Source: Gammaproteobacteria bacterium (GTDB lineage: Bacteria > Pseudomonadota > Gammaproteobacteria > PS1 > Pseudothioglobaceae). From it: a stretch of 34,761 nt of DNA. Position numbers and translations under genes: made by a program. Each line of letters begins with the position of its first letter. The stretch's first letter is position 1. The stretch covers positions 1 to 34,761 of the forward strand of contig JAQRMT010000004.1 of NCBI GenBank assembly GCA_028599035.1, written 5' to 3'. Positions 1 through 7,218 of this stretch are shown here, piece by piece. Below the pieces are notes generated by a model. The model was not told the DNA's origin, made no database searches, and was given only the letters and a program-made list of their open reading frames with translations.

Positions 1-2
1 TA

Positions 3-71
3 ATTGGCACAGCGTTATTTTTATATGTTTTATTGGATAAAAAACATCTTAAGCCAAAACAACACACATAA
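3..71 (+). CDS. C-terminal tail of an unidentified reading frame cut by the window edge
   Basis: An open frame enters from the left edge and stops with TAA at 69-71. The visible 22 residues begin with a hydrophobic stretch (IGTALFLYVLL), then turn basic and polar (DKKHLKPKQHT), as at the end of a membrane segment. The stop codon lies inside the left core box of an attC-like site, which is how genes in integron cassettes commonly end. No function can be assigned from this tail, and it could be a chance open frame. Confidence 0.35.
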   Translation: MGTALFLYVLLDKKHLKPKQHT

Positions 72-125
72 CAAATCATTCCAGCGGACTGGCTACCGCC
101 CGCTCGCTGAATTCAAGCGTTAGTG
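66..125 (+). other. attC-like integron recombination site (about 60 bp)
   Basis: ACATAAC at 66-72 resembles the left core box (RYYYAAC) and GTTAGTG at 119-125 the right core box (GTTRRRY) of an integron attC site. Between them the arms are imperfectly complementary. ATTCCAGCG on the left faces the reverse complement of CGCTGAAT on the right with one unpaired base, as expected of the extrahelical bases of folded attC sites. The centre is GC-rich in an AT-rich setting. The length matches short attC sites, and the upstream stop codon falls inside the left box. Both core boxes carry mismatches to consensus. No integrase gene or second attC is visible, so this may be a lone or decayed cassette end. 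Confidence 0.55.
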
Positions 126-141
126 CCACAAAGGAATAAAC

Positions 142-477
142 AATGGTCTATATGGCTGCTATTATTGATTGACATTCTAAAGCAGTGTTGTCATACAGAA
201 TACCCAACGCTTGAAGAAACTGGGTATCACAATATCTATGGATGGCAAGGACAGGGCTACAGATAATATCTGTATTGAACGCTTCTGGCGAAGCGCAAAA
301 TGCGAAAGAATTTATCTGAATGAATATCAATCCATTGGTGAGCTAGTCACTGATGTAGACGATTATATTGAATTTTATAATGACAGGAGATTCCATGAAA
401 TATTGAAATATAAAAAACCAATGGATGTGTGCCAAGAAAGTATAAAATTAAACCAGAAAAAGAAGAGGGCTTCTTGA
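142..477 (+). pseudogene. IS3-family transposase (OrfB) remnant, internally deleted and with a nonsense codon
   Basis: The 211-477 frame encodes the C-terminal part of an IS3-family DDE transposase. It has the block GITISMDGKDRATDN followed by IERFWRSAK, and the tail FYNDRRFHEILKYKKPMDV typical of the integrase core end. Upstream, 142-210 encodes an earlier part of the same domain (VYMAAIID, stop, HSKAVLSYRIPNA) in which the expected Trp after IID is TGA. Roughly 50-70 residues of the core, including the middle catalytic Asp region, are missing between the two parts. The N-terminal helix-turn-helix ORF is absent. The remnant begins a few bases after the attC-like site, and no terminal inverted repeat is recognisable. 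It is not functional. Confidence 0.82.
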
Positions 478-522
478 GGTTTGCTATATAAGAAAATTTA
501 AAAAGTTGTTAAAGGTTTTGGG

Positions 523-951
523 GTGATGTTAAAAATGTTTATGATTGAGTACAAAGATATTGGATGGTGGTATTGGCTAGTAACGGCGATACTGCTTACT
601 GCTGGGGTGTTAGGAAATGAGCTGGGCTTTATTTCGGCTATTGGGCTGACATCCTTTCAACTAATTCACTATATTATCAGAGAGAAAGGTGTTAAGGCTT
701 TTCCTGTTCAGGTGCGTTTTTGGTATCTAACACTTCTTATTGTGTCCTTGCCAGAGCCAATGCAGTGGCTATACTGGGTGCCTTGTGTTGGAACTTGGGC
801 GCAAATAATTTTTGGCTATTGTGCAATGGCTCGTTTGGTCTCTCTATGGCCTTGGAATAGAAAAGAAAAACTATCACTAAAGCACCTGATAAAAACATTT
901 CTATCTCGTCCTGTCAGAGGAAATATTCAACAAGGTTTCTCAAGAAAATAA
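523..951 (+). CDS. Small integral membrane protein of unknown function
   Basis: This open frame of 142 residues has a strongly hydrophobic pattern: aromatic and Leu/Ile-rich segments near residues 12-30, 33-50, 64-85 and 88-108, suggesting three or four membrane passes. The C-terminus is basic (KHLIKTFLSRPVRGNIQQGF) and probably cytoplasmic. Starts are possible at GTG 523, ATG 526, ATG 535 or ATG 541, and the ribosome-binding site is weak. The last gives a protein beginning MIEYKDIGWWYW and may be the real one. It lies just after the transposase remnant and converges on the M61 peptidase gene with only six bases between. I do not recognise a named family, though it reads like a conserved hypothetical protein rather than a chance frame. 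Confidence 0.65.
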   Translation: MMLKMFMIEYKDIGWWYWLVTAILLTAGVLGNELGFISAIGLTSFQLIHYIIREKGVKAFPVQVRFWYLTLLIVSLPEPMQWLYWVPCVGTWAQIIFGYCAMARLVSLWPWNRKEKLSLKHLIKTFLSRPVRGNIQQGFSRK

Positions 952-957
952 ATTAAC

Positions 958-2712
958 TTAACTCGTTGAATTTATCCATTGTTTTTGTTGTTTTAAAGTG
1001 GCCTTATTTGCTTTATTATCAACTGTTAAAGTGCAATGTGTTTTTTCACTATGGGCGATAATAAGTGGTATTTCACTGGGTAATTCGTCTCTTAAAATAC
1101 CAATCTTAATACATTCGCCCTCAGTGTAGCCGTCCATCGCTTTGCTCAAATCTTTGGCGGACAGTTTATCGTTATTAATGCTGGTAATTTTATCCCCCAC
1201 ATACAAGCCTGAGGTTTGTGCGCAGGTGTTGTCGAAAATATGCGTAATAACGGCATGTTCCTGTGTTTTATTGATGGCAAATCCATAGATCGATAAATCG
1301 TTTTTCTTGTGGATAAATTCACAGTTAATACCGATATATTCAAATGCTTCTTTAAGTGGCAAATCATCCACGCCATATAGATATTGTGCAAAGAAAGGAG
1401 TGAAATCACTTTGCGTAAGGTGCTCAATTACTTGTTGTGCGGTATTGTCTTCTAATCCACTTGCTTGATAATTACCCCAAATCAGGCGTAAAACATCGTC
1501 TAACGAGTGTTGGTCATTAGTGCGTTTGCGTATCTCAATATCCAGCACAAACGCTAATAATGCGCCTTTGGTGTAATAACTTACAATTGCATTTGGGGCA
1601 TTCTCATCTTGTTGATAAAACTTTGTCCATGCGTCAAAACTGGACTCTGCCAGTGATTGTTTGTAACGACCTCTGCCTTGTTGCACTTTGGTTACAGTTT
1701 GTGCAAATAGACTTAAATATTGCTCGATAGAAAGTAGCTCAGTGCGTAATAATGAAAGCTCGTCATAGTAGGAAGTCCAGCCTTCAAATATCCACAGTTG
1801 CTCGGTGTAATTTTCACGACTCATATTCAGCTCGTGAAAACTGGCAGGTTTAATGGTTTTTATCCACCAAGCGTGGAAATATTCGTGCGAGCAAAGTGCC
1901 AAAAAGCGGGTGTATTCGGGCGTAATGTCTTGTTGCTCTTGGGTGGGTAATTCTTTTCTAGCGCAAATTAAACTGCTGGATTTTTTGTGCTCTAACCCTC
2001 CATAATCCTTACTGGTTGCCAAGGTTAAAAATAAATAATCATCAAAAGGAATATTGCCACCGAAAAAATCAATATGATGCTGGCAAATACACATTAAATC
2101 TTTTCTTAATCTGGCAATATCAGTTGAATGTTCGCCAGTAATGGTCATGGCGTGTGGTGTGCCTGCTACGCTAAATTCAAAACGGGTAAAGTCTGCCATC
2201 TCCACAGGGTGGTCAATCAAATCTTGGTAATTATCAGCTGTGTAAAACTCCGCACTTTGTTGCTTGTCTTTTAGCGTTAAACTGGTCGCACAACTCCACT
2301 GCCCTATTACATTATCTGATGGGTAGTTAATTAACACTTCGCATGGATTGTCCTCAAAACCCAGTGGCTGTAAAAACACGCTACTGCCATTAAAAAACGC
2401 ACGCTGGCTGGTTAAATAAGCACAGCGCACTGACAAATCAAAGGCATAAATTTCATATTCCAAAGTAATACTGTTAGTGCATGGGTAGGTGATCCAGTGG
2501 TTTTTATCAAGTTTCTTCATCTTCACTGCTTGATTGCAACTGTGCGCCTTAATGCTGACAATATGCTTGGCAAAATCACGAATTAAATAACTGCCTGAAA
2601 TCCAGTTTGGCAATGAAAATACTTGCCCCAGTGGATTAGGATTATCAAGCGTTAAACGCACTTGAAAAACATGTGCATGCGTATCTTTGGGTGTTATTTG
2701 ATACTTAATCAC
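958..2712 (-). CDS. M61-family metallopeptidase (glycyl aminopeptidase-like) with PDZ domain
   Basis: The 584-residue protein matches bacterial M61 peptidases in length and layout. It has an N-terminal beta-rich domain (about 1-170), a catalytic domain, and a C-terminal PDZ domain around 475-545. The zinc motif HEYFH lies near residues 276-280 and the third ligand is the Glu of IFEGW near 310. The substrate-side motif GGLEHKKSS precedes it. M61 enzymes such as Sphingomonas glycyl aminopeptidase release N-terminal Gly or Ala. No signal peptide is obvious, so it is probably cytoplasmic. Translation starts at a GTG whose GTGA overlaps the stop of the upstream TolC-family gene, implying translational coupling. 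The exact substrate is unknown. Confidence 0.9.
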   Translation of the reverse strand: MIKYQITPKDTHAHVFQVRLTLDNPNPLGQVFSLPNWISGSYLIRDFAKHIVSIKAHSCNQAVKMKKLDKNHWITYPCTNSITLEYEIYAFDLSVRCAYLTSQRAFFNGSSVFLQPLGFEDNPCEVLINYPSDNVIGQWSCATSLTLKDKQQSAEFYTADNYQDLIDHPVEMADFTRFEFSVAGTPHAMTITGEHSTDIARLRKDLMCICQHHIDFFGGNIPFDDYLFLTLATSKDYGGLEHKKSSSLICARKELPTQEQQDITPEYTRFLALCSHEYFHAWWIKTIKPASFHELNMSRENYTEQLWIFEGWTSYYDELSLLRTELLSIEQYLSLFAQTVTKVQQGRGRYKQSLAESSFDAWTKFYQQDENAPNAIVSYYTKGALLAFVLDIEIRKRTNDQHSLDDVLRLIWGNYQASGLEDNTAQQVIEHLTQSDFTPFFAQYLYGVDDLPLKEAFEYIGINCEFIHKKNDLSIYGFAINKTQEHAVITHIFDNTCAQTSGLYVGDKITSINNDKLSAKDLSKAMDGYTEGECIKIGILRDELPSEIPLIIAHSEKTHCTLTVDNKANKATLKQQKQWINSTS

Positions 2713-4085
2713 TGGATGAGTTGGTCAATCGCTGCCTTAAATTCAAATACAGCTTGTTGATAATTTTTAGCAACTTGTGCATAGTTAAGTTTAATAACTT
2801 GCTCATTGTTTTGTGCATTAATGACAAAGCTTGCCTGCCCATTACCGTTGCCATAACGCTGTTTTTCCTCAACAGTGCGTGCTTTGGCAATCGTTTGTTG
2901 TTTTAAGTTAAGTTGCAACATTTGTTCAAGTAAGGTGATTTTTTTTCTGAGTGTTTTTGCTTGTGTGTAAATATTGAGCAATTGTTCACGCTTGTTTTGC
3001 ACCAAACTTGCTAACTGAGCGCTTGCCTTGGCAATGTTGCTACTACTTTCAATACCGCCCAGCGGATAAGATAAGCCCAGCCCTATTTTCCACGAAGTGC
3101 TTTGATTTTCGAGTGATTGCGAATAATTGGTATTCTCACCTGCACTGCTAACACCTAGGTTTAAATCCAGTTTTGCTTTAGATTGATTTTTAAAACTACG
3201 CAACTGGCGTTTGAGTGTTTGTTGTGCCAAATCGCTGATTTTTAGCGTTCTAGCATTGTTTGATAAATATGTTTTTAAGGCGATTTCTTGTGGGTGATAA
3301 GTTTTATATAAATCAGTCTCAGCCACCACTTGTTCAAAGGCTAAATCCAACATAACAGCGATTTCATAACGCAACAATATTAAGTCTTGTTGTGCTTGTA
3401 ATAATTGCTGTTGCGCTTTTTGATAAGCATCTTGTTGTAGTAAAACATCAACTTTCTCAACCACCGAAGCGGCGTATTTTCGCTTAACCAATGTCAATTC
3501 TTCTTTTGACAATGCTAATCGATGTTCGTTAATCAACTGTTGTTCTTGTGCATACGCCAGTTCAACAAAACGCCCTAATTTTTTTAAAACAAAGTCCTCT
3601 TCCGCCTCTAAGCGTTCTAATCTATTTTGCGTAATGGCAATCTGTGCCACATCGCCGCTTAAACGCTCATTAATGCCGTCCTTATTACGCAGTAGTGGAT
3701 AACGATAATCAATTGAAAATTGATTATCAGTGGTATCAATGCCTTTGCTTTTGTCTTTCCAAGTATGTGTAAAAGTAATATCACTGCCTGTGTCGATATG
3801 CTTTTTACTCGCAGAAAGTCCAATAGAGGTAGTATTTAGGCGATCATAGGCAATACTGGACGATGTATTGGCGGCATTATTTTGATTTTGATACAGACTC
3901 TCAAGTGCAATCGTCCAATCTTCATTCGCCTTTGTGGCTTGCTTCTCAATGCGTTTAATCTCGCCAGACAGCGCCTGTTGCTCGAAAAAAGGATGGGTTG
4001 CTCTCAGATGCTCAACAAAGCCTTGCTCGGTCAATGCTTGTGCATTAATAGCGCTCAATAATGTGATAATAAAAATACGCTTCAT
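2709..4085 (-). CDS. TolC-family outer-membrane protein
   Basis: The 458-residue protein starts with a signal peptide (MKRIFIITLLSAINAQA, cut before LTEQ). Long helical stretches rich in Gln, Ala, Leu and Lys fill the regions around 130-260 and 330-450. This is the duplicated coiled-coil layout of TolC/OEP proteins, with strand-forming segments such as SIGLSASKKHIDTGSDITF and KIGLGLSYPLGG near the two beta-barrel parts. TolC proteins form trimeric outer-membrane ducts for efflux pumps or type I secretion. No membrane-fusion protein, RND pump or ABC exporter is next to it. Instead it lies between aroK (ATGA overlap) and the M61 peptidase (GTGA overlap). Partner pumps must be encoded elsewhere. 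Confidence 0.85.
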   Translation of the reverse strand: MKRIFIITLLSAINAQALTEQGFVEHLRATHPFFEQQALSGEIKRIEKQATKANEDWTIALESLYQNQNNAANTSSSIAYDRLNTTSIGLSASKKHIDTGSDITFTHTWKDKSKGIDTTDNQFSIDYRYPLLRNKDGINERLSGDVAQIAITQNRLERLEAEEDFVLKKLGRFVELAYAQEQQLINEHRLALSKEELTLVKRKYAASVVEKVDVLLQQDAYQKAQQQLLQAQQDLILLRYEIAVMLDLAFEQVVAETDLYKTYHPQEIALKTYLSNNARTLKISDLAQQTLKRQLRSFKNQSKAKLDLNLGVSSAGENTNYSQSLENQSTSWKIGLGLSYPLGGIESSSNIAKASAQLASLVQNKREQLLNIYTQAKTLRKKITLLEQMLQLNLKQQTIAKARTVEEKQRYGNGNGQASFVINAQNNEQVIKLNYAQVAKNYQQAVFEFKAAIDQLIQ

Positions 4086-4597
4086 CTTAATGCCGCCTTT
4101 TTAATTTCATTGATAATGGCATAGAGTTTTTTGCCCGTGGTGTTAATTACCACATTGGCAACGGCTTGATAAAAATCCTCTCTGGCACTCAGCAAATCAC
4201 GAATGGTTTGCTCTCGATTGCTCGATTGTTCTAACAAGGGGCGTGATTTAGATCTGGCAGTGCGTTTAACCAATTGTTCAACGCTAGAAGATAAATATAC
4301 CACAAAGTGATTTTTTAGCAGTTCACGGTTTTCTGTCTTAATCACGATACCACCACCTGTGGCAATTACAATATTGGGAATGTCGCACAAATCTTTAAGC
4401 ATTTGCGCCTCACGCTGACGAAAGCCTTCTTCGCCCTCTACATCAAAAATATGATCAATTGCCACACCCGTGCGTGCCACAATCTCAAAATCAGTGTCGA
4501 AAAAATCTCGCTTCAACACACACGCAAGACGACGACCAACCGATGTCTTGCCAACGCCCATTGGGCCAACTAAAACAACATTAACAAGTTTGTCCAT
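4082..4597 (-). CDS. aroK: Shikimate kinase
   Basis: This 171-residue protein phosphorylates shikimate with ATP, the fifth step of chorismate and aromatic amino acid synthesis. The Walker A motif GPMGVGKTSVGRRLA starts near residue 11. The shikimate-binding Asp pair lies in FFDTDFEI, and the ATGGGIV loop near 80 is characteristic of the family. The lid Arg is in ARSKSRPLL. Length is normal. In many proteobacteria aroK precedes aroB, but here it is followed by a TolC-family gene with an ATGA overlap and preceded by the zinc-ribbon gene with an eight-base gap. It is part of the lysC-ilvE minus-strand cluster. Confidence 0.95.
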   Translation of the reverse strand: MDKLVNVVLVGPMGVGKTSVGRRLACVLKRDFFDTDFEIVARTGVAIDHIFDVEGEEGFRQREAQMLKDLCDIPNIVIATGGGIVIKTENRELLKNHFVVYLSSSVEQLVKRTARSKSRPLLEQSSNREQTIRDLLSAREDFYQAVANVVINTTGKKLYAIINEIKKAALR

Positions 4598-4605
4598 GAT
4601 AGCGA

Positions 4606-4797
4606 TTATGCCAATTCATATTTTGCACCGCAATACGGACAAGATGCATGGCCTTTGTCATCAAATTGCAAAAACACTTTGGGGTGCATATTCCATTTTT
4701 GCGCCTCTTTAGGTGGGCAATGTGCGGGAAAATCGTCCATCTCTACCAGATTAAAACTAACATTCTTTTGGTGAAAATCATCTATATCTGTAGCCAT
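4606..4797 (-). CDS. CHCC-type zinc-finger domain protein
   Basis: The 63-residue protein has the spaced ligands of the zf-CHCC family: Cys in AHCPP, His in NMHPKVFLQF, and the pair CPYC near the C-terminus, with the typical ending GAKYEL. The family is related to the small mitochondrial complex I subunit NDUFS6. In proteobacteria these proteins are often encoded beside the branched-chain aminotransferase gene, as here, where the start codon lies directly behind the ilvE stop. The biochemical role of the bacterial proteins is not settled, and zinc binding is inferred from the ligand pattern. Confidence 0.85.
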   Translation of the reverse strand: MATDIDDFHQKNVSFNLVEMDDFPAHCPPKEAQKWNMHPKVFLQFDDKGHASCPYCGAKYELA

Positions 4798-5727
4798 TTA
4801 ACAGCCTCCTTTGCTAATCCATCGCTTATATTGGTCATTACGACCGTATACGCAATCAAAATACAAACTTTGTAATTGCTCAGTGATAACCCCACGCGTG
4901 CCTGTGCCGATTGTGCGATTATCTAACTCACGAATTGGGGTAACTTCTGCCGCTGTGCCGGTAAAGAAGGCCTCATCAGCACAATACACCTCATCACGGG
5001 TGATGCGTTTTTCAACCACTTTATAGCCTAAATCACTCGCCAATGTAAAAATCGTATCACGGGTAATACCTGCTAATGCTGAGGTTAAATCAGGGGTATA
5101 AACCACCCCATCACGCACGATAAAAATATTCTCACCACTACCTTCTGCGACAAAGCCATCCACATCTAACAACAACGCCTCGTCGTAACCATCTGTCATT
5201 GCCTCTTGCAGTGCCAACATTGAATTAATGTAATTACCGTTCGCTTTAGCCTTGGTCATGGCGATGTTAACATGATGACGCGCATAACTCGAAGTGCGAA
5301 TACGCAAGCCATTTTTCATATTATCTTCACCCAAATACGAGCCCCATTCCCACGCTGCAATAATGGTATGCACTTTTAAGCCATCAGCACGCAAGCCCAT
5401 GCCCTCCGAGCCATAGAAGCACATAGGACGAATATAGGCGCTGTCTAAATTATTCTTACGCACAGCATCCCTTTGAGCCTGATTAATTTCAGCCTTAGAA
5501 AAACCAATATCCATGTTCATAATTTTGGCAGAATTAAACAATCTGTCCGTATGCTCTTCTAAGCGAAATATTGCCGCACCTTTGTCGGTCTGATATGCGC
5601 GAACACCTTCGAACACACCCATGCCATAATGCAATGTGTGTGTCAATACATGGACTTTGGCATCACGCCACTCAACCCACTCGCCATCAAACCAAATTAA
5701 ACCATCTCTATCATCAAATCCTGCCAT
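4798..5727 (-). CDS. ilvE: Branched-chain amino acid aminotransferase
   Basis: This 309-residue fold-type IV PLP aminotransferase performs the last step of Leu, Ile and Val synthesis, transferring the amino group from glutamate to the branched 2-oxo acids. The N-terminus IWFDGEWVEWRDAKVHVLTH and the motif YGMGVFEGVRAY are typical of IlvE. The PLP lysine lies in MTKAKANGNYINS near 160, and EALLLDVDGFVAEGSGENIF follows. Length is as expected. The gene sits three bases after lysC and directly before the zinc-ribbon gene, consistent with a shared amino acid biosynthesis transcript. Confidence 0.95.
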   Translation of the reverse strand: MAGFDDRDGLIWFDGEWVEWRDAKVHVLTHTLHYGMGVFEGVRAYQTDKGAAIFRLEEHTDRLFNSAKIMNMDIGFSKAEINQAQRDAVRKNNLDSAYIRPMCFYGSEGMGLRADGLKVHTIIAAWEWGSYLGEDNMKNGLRIRTSSYARHHVNIAMTKAKANGNYINSMLALQEAMTDGYDEALLLDVDGFVAEGSGENIFIVRDGVVYTPDLTSALAGITRDTIFTLASDLGYKVVEKRITRDEVYCADEAFFTGTAAEVTPIRELDNRTIGTGTRGVITEQLQSLYFDCVYGRNDQYKRWISKGGC

Positions 5728-5730
5728 TTT

Positions 5731-6954
5731 CTATTCCTTATCTAACTCAAAAGCGCTATGCAATGAACGCACTGCTAATTCTAAATATTTCTCATTAATT
5801 ACCACTGATATTTTAATTTCAGAAGTAGAAATCATTTGAATATTCACATTTTCCTGATGCAATACCTCAAACATTTGCGCTGCAATCCCTGCGTGAGAAC
5901 GCATACCAATACCCACCAACGACACTTTAACCACTGTGTCATCACTCTGCACCATCCTCGCATTCAAATCTTTGCAAATACCTTGCAAGATCGTTTGCGC
6001 CTTATCAAAATCATTGCGATGCACAGTAAAGGCAAAATTCGTTAAACCCTCTCGTGCTGACACGCTCTGCACAATCATATCCACTTCAATATTCGCCTCA
6101 CTAATCGGCTTGAGAATTTTATAAGCGACACCCGGCTCGTCAGGCACGCCAATTAAACTGAGTTTCGCCTCGTCTTTGTTGTGGGCAATGCCCGAGATAA
6201 CTGCTTGTTCCATAATATTTTCCTCGCTGGTAATTAAGGTGCCTATCGGATTGTCAATCATAGAGGACAACACCCTCAAAGGCACTTTGTATTTTGATGC
6301 AAATTCGACCGAACGAATTTGTAACACCTTAGCGCCAAGTGATGCCATTTCCAACATCTCCTCGTAACTCACTGTGTTCATTTTCCTAGCATTCGGCTCA
6401 ATGCGTGGGTCAGTGGTATACACGCCATCCACATCCGTATAAATCTGACATTCATCGGCCTTCAATGCCGCCGCCAAAGCAACCGCTGTGGTGTCTGAGC
6501 CACCCCGCCCTAGCGTGGTAATATTGCCCTGCTCATCCACCCCTTGGAATCCAGCAACCACCACGACCTTACCCTCATTCAGACTGCCATGAATGCGACG
6601 GTCGTCAATTGATTTAATGCGTGCCTTGCCGTGCTCACTGTCGGTAACAATCTTCACTTGAGAGCCAGTATAAGAAATCGCATCACAACCCAACTGTTGC
6701 AACGCCATACACAGTAACGAAATCGTTACTTGCTCGCCCGTCGTCAACAAAACATCCATCTCTCTTAAAGAAGGTGTGTCCTGAATGCCCTGTGCAAGTA
6801 TTGTCATGCGATTGGTCTCGCCACTCATCGCCGATACACTGACAACCAGCTTATCGCCAGTAGCAGAAAAGGCTTTGATTTTTTCAGCAACCACTTGAAT
6901 TCGTTCCACTGAACCAACCGAAGTGCCACCATATTTTTGAACAATTAACGCCAT
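5731..6954 (-). CDS. lysC: Aspartate kinase (lysine-sensitive type, two ACT domains)
   Basis: The 407-residue protein phosphorylates aspartate, the entry to Lys, Thr, Met and diaminopimelate synthesis. It begins with the kinase signature VQKYGGTSVGSVERI and carries FQGVDEQGNITTLGRGGSD and the PRIEPNARKMNTVSYEEM region. Two ACT regulatory domains follow after about residue 265 (for example LSLIGVPDEPGVAYKIL and VSLVGIGMRSHAGIAAQM). The length and layout are those of monofunctional proteobacterial enzymes such as the Pseudomonas type, not the fused ThrA or MetL. It is the first gene of the minus-strand cluster running to 958. The ribosome-binding site is weak. Confidence 0.95.
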   Translation of the reverse strand: MALIVQKYGGTSVGSVERIQVVAEKIKAFSATGDKLVVSVSAMSGETNRMTILAQGIQDTPSLREMDVLLTTGEQVTISLLCMALQQLGCDAISYTGSQVKIVTDSEHGKARIKSIDDRRIHGSLNEGKVVVVAGFQGVDEQGNITTLGRGGSDTTAVALAAALKADECQIYTDVDGVYTTDPRIEPNARKMNTVSYEEMLEMASLGAKVLQIRSVEFASKYKVPLRVLSSMIDNPIGTLITSEENIMEQAVISGIAHNKDEAKLSLIGVPDEPGVAYKILKPISEANIEVDMIVQSVSAREGLTNFAFTVHRNDFDKAQTILQGICKDLNARMVQSDDTVVKVSLVGIGMRSHAGIAAQMFEVLHQENVNIQMISTSEIKISVVINEKYLELAVRSLHSAFELDKE

Positions 6955-6984
6955 TAAACTATCTATAAAAGAACTTTCCTCAGA

Positions 6985-6990
6985 ATTATA
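6985..6990 (-). promoter_or_regulatory. Candidate -10 box upstream of lysC
   Basis: On the minus strand TATAAT lies about 30 bases before the lysC start. The expected -35 region is A-rich and has no good TTGACA match. It lies close to the end of the neighbouring MITE-like element, so the element could contribute promoter sequence. Position and the perfect hexamer are the only support. Confidence 0.35.
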
Positions 6991-7023
6991 CCTTTATCCC
7001 CTTTTTCTTACCTTTTATTTTTA

Positions 7024-7149
7024 GAGACCTTTGCATAAATAGGAGTAATTATGTTTGCTGACGGCTTAGGTGCGTTGTGCTTTTTATTTAAGAAGGCGGT
7101 TTGTAGAGATGCATTCCCAAGCTGGAGCTTGGGAATGCATAAAGGTCTC
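7024..7149. mobile_element. MITE-like element 1 (126 bp), related to elements at 17514 and 31257
   Basis: The element begins with GAGACCTTT and ends with AAAGGTCTC. Nine outer bases match as an inverted repeat, while the inner bases (GCATAAATA on the left, ATGCAT on the right) differ. A direct repeat TTA flanks both ends (7021-7023 and 7150-7152), as for a 3-bp target duplication. The first bases inside the left end (AAATAGGAGTAATTA) resemble the inside of the right end of the 193-bp element at 17514. It is too short for a transposase. Ends starting GAGACCTTTGCA recall IS5-group sequences, so it was probably mobilised by a transposase encoded elsewhere. A perfect hairpin occupies its right part. 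Confidence 0.75.
7109..7140. repeat. Perfect 15-bp inverted repeat with 2-nt loop (REP-like hairpin)
   Basis: ATGCATTCCCAAGCT at 7109-7123 is followed by GG and then its exact reverse complement at 7126-7140. It lies inside the 126-bp element, touching its right terminal repeat. Similar CATTCCCAAGCT palindromes occur as dispersed repeats in other bacteria, which is recalled and not checked here. No T-run follows on either strand, so it does not look like a simple intrinsic terminator. Confidence 0.8.
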
Positions 7150-7218
7150 TTATAATCAGTATTAAAACAATGCGGCACTTATCAAGTAAAATATTAATTT
7201 TTCTTTTTTAAAAAATAT

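Noticed and set aside
836..845. GGTCTCT inside the 523-951 gene as another MITE end
   Set aside because: Only seven bases match, without the following TTTGCATAA, and the reading frame is uninterrupted.
3200..3500. Repeated TTG-rich words in the TolC gene as a possible repeat array or CRISPR
   Set aside because: They are codons for Gln, Ala and Leu in coiled-coil helices; no regular repeat-spacer period is present.
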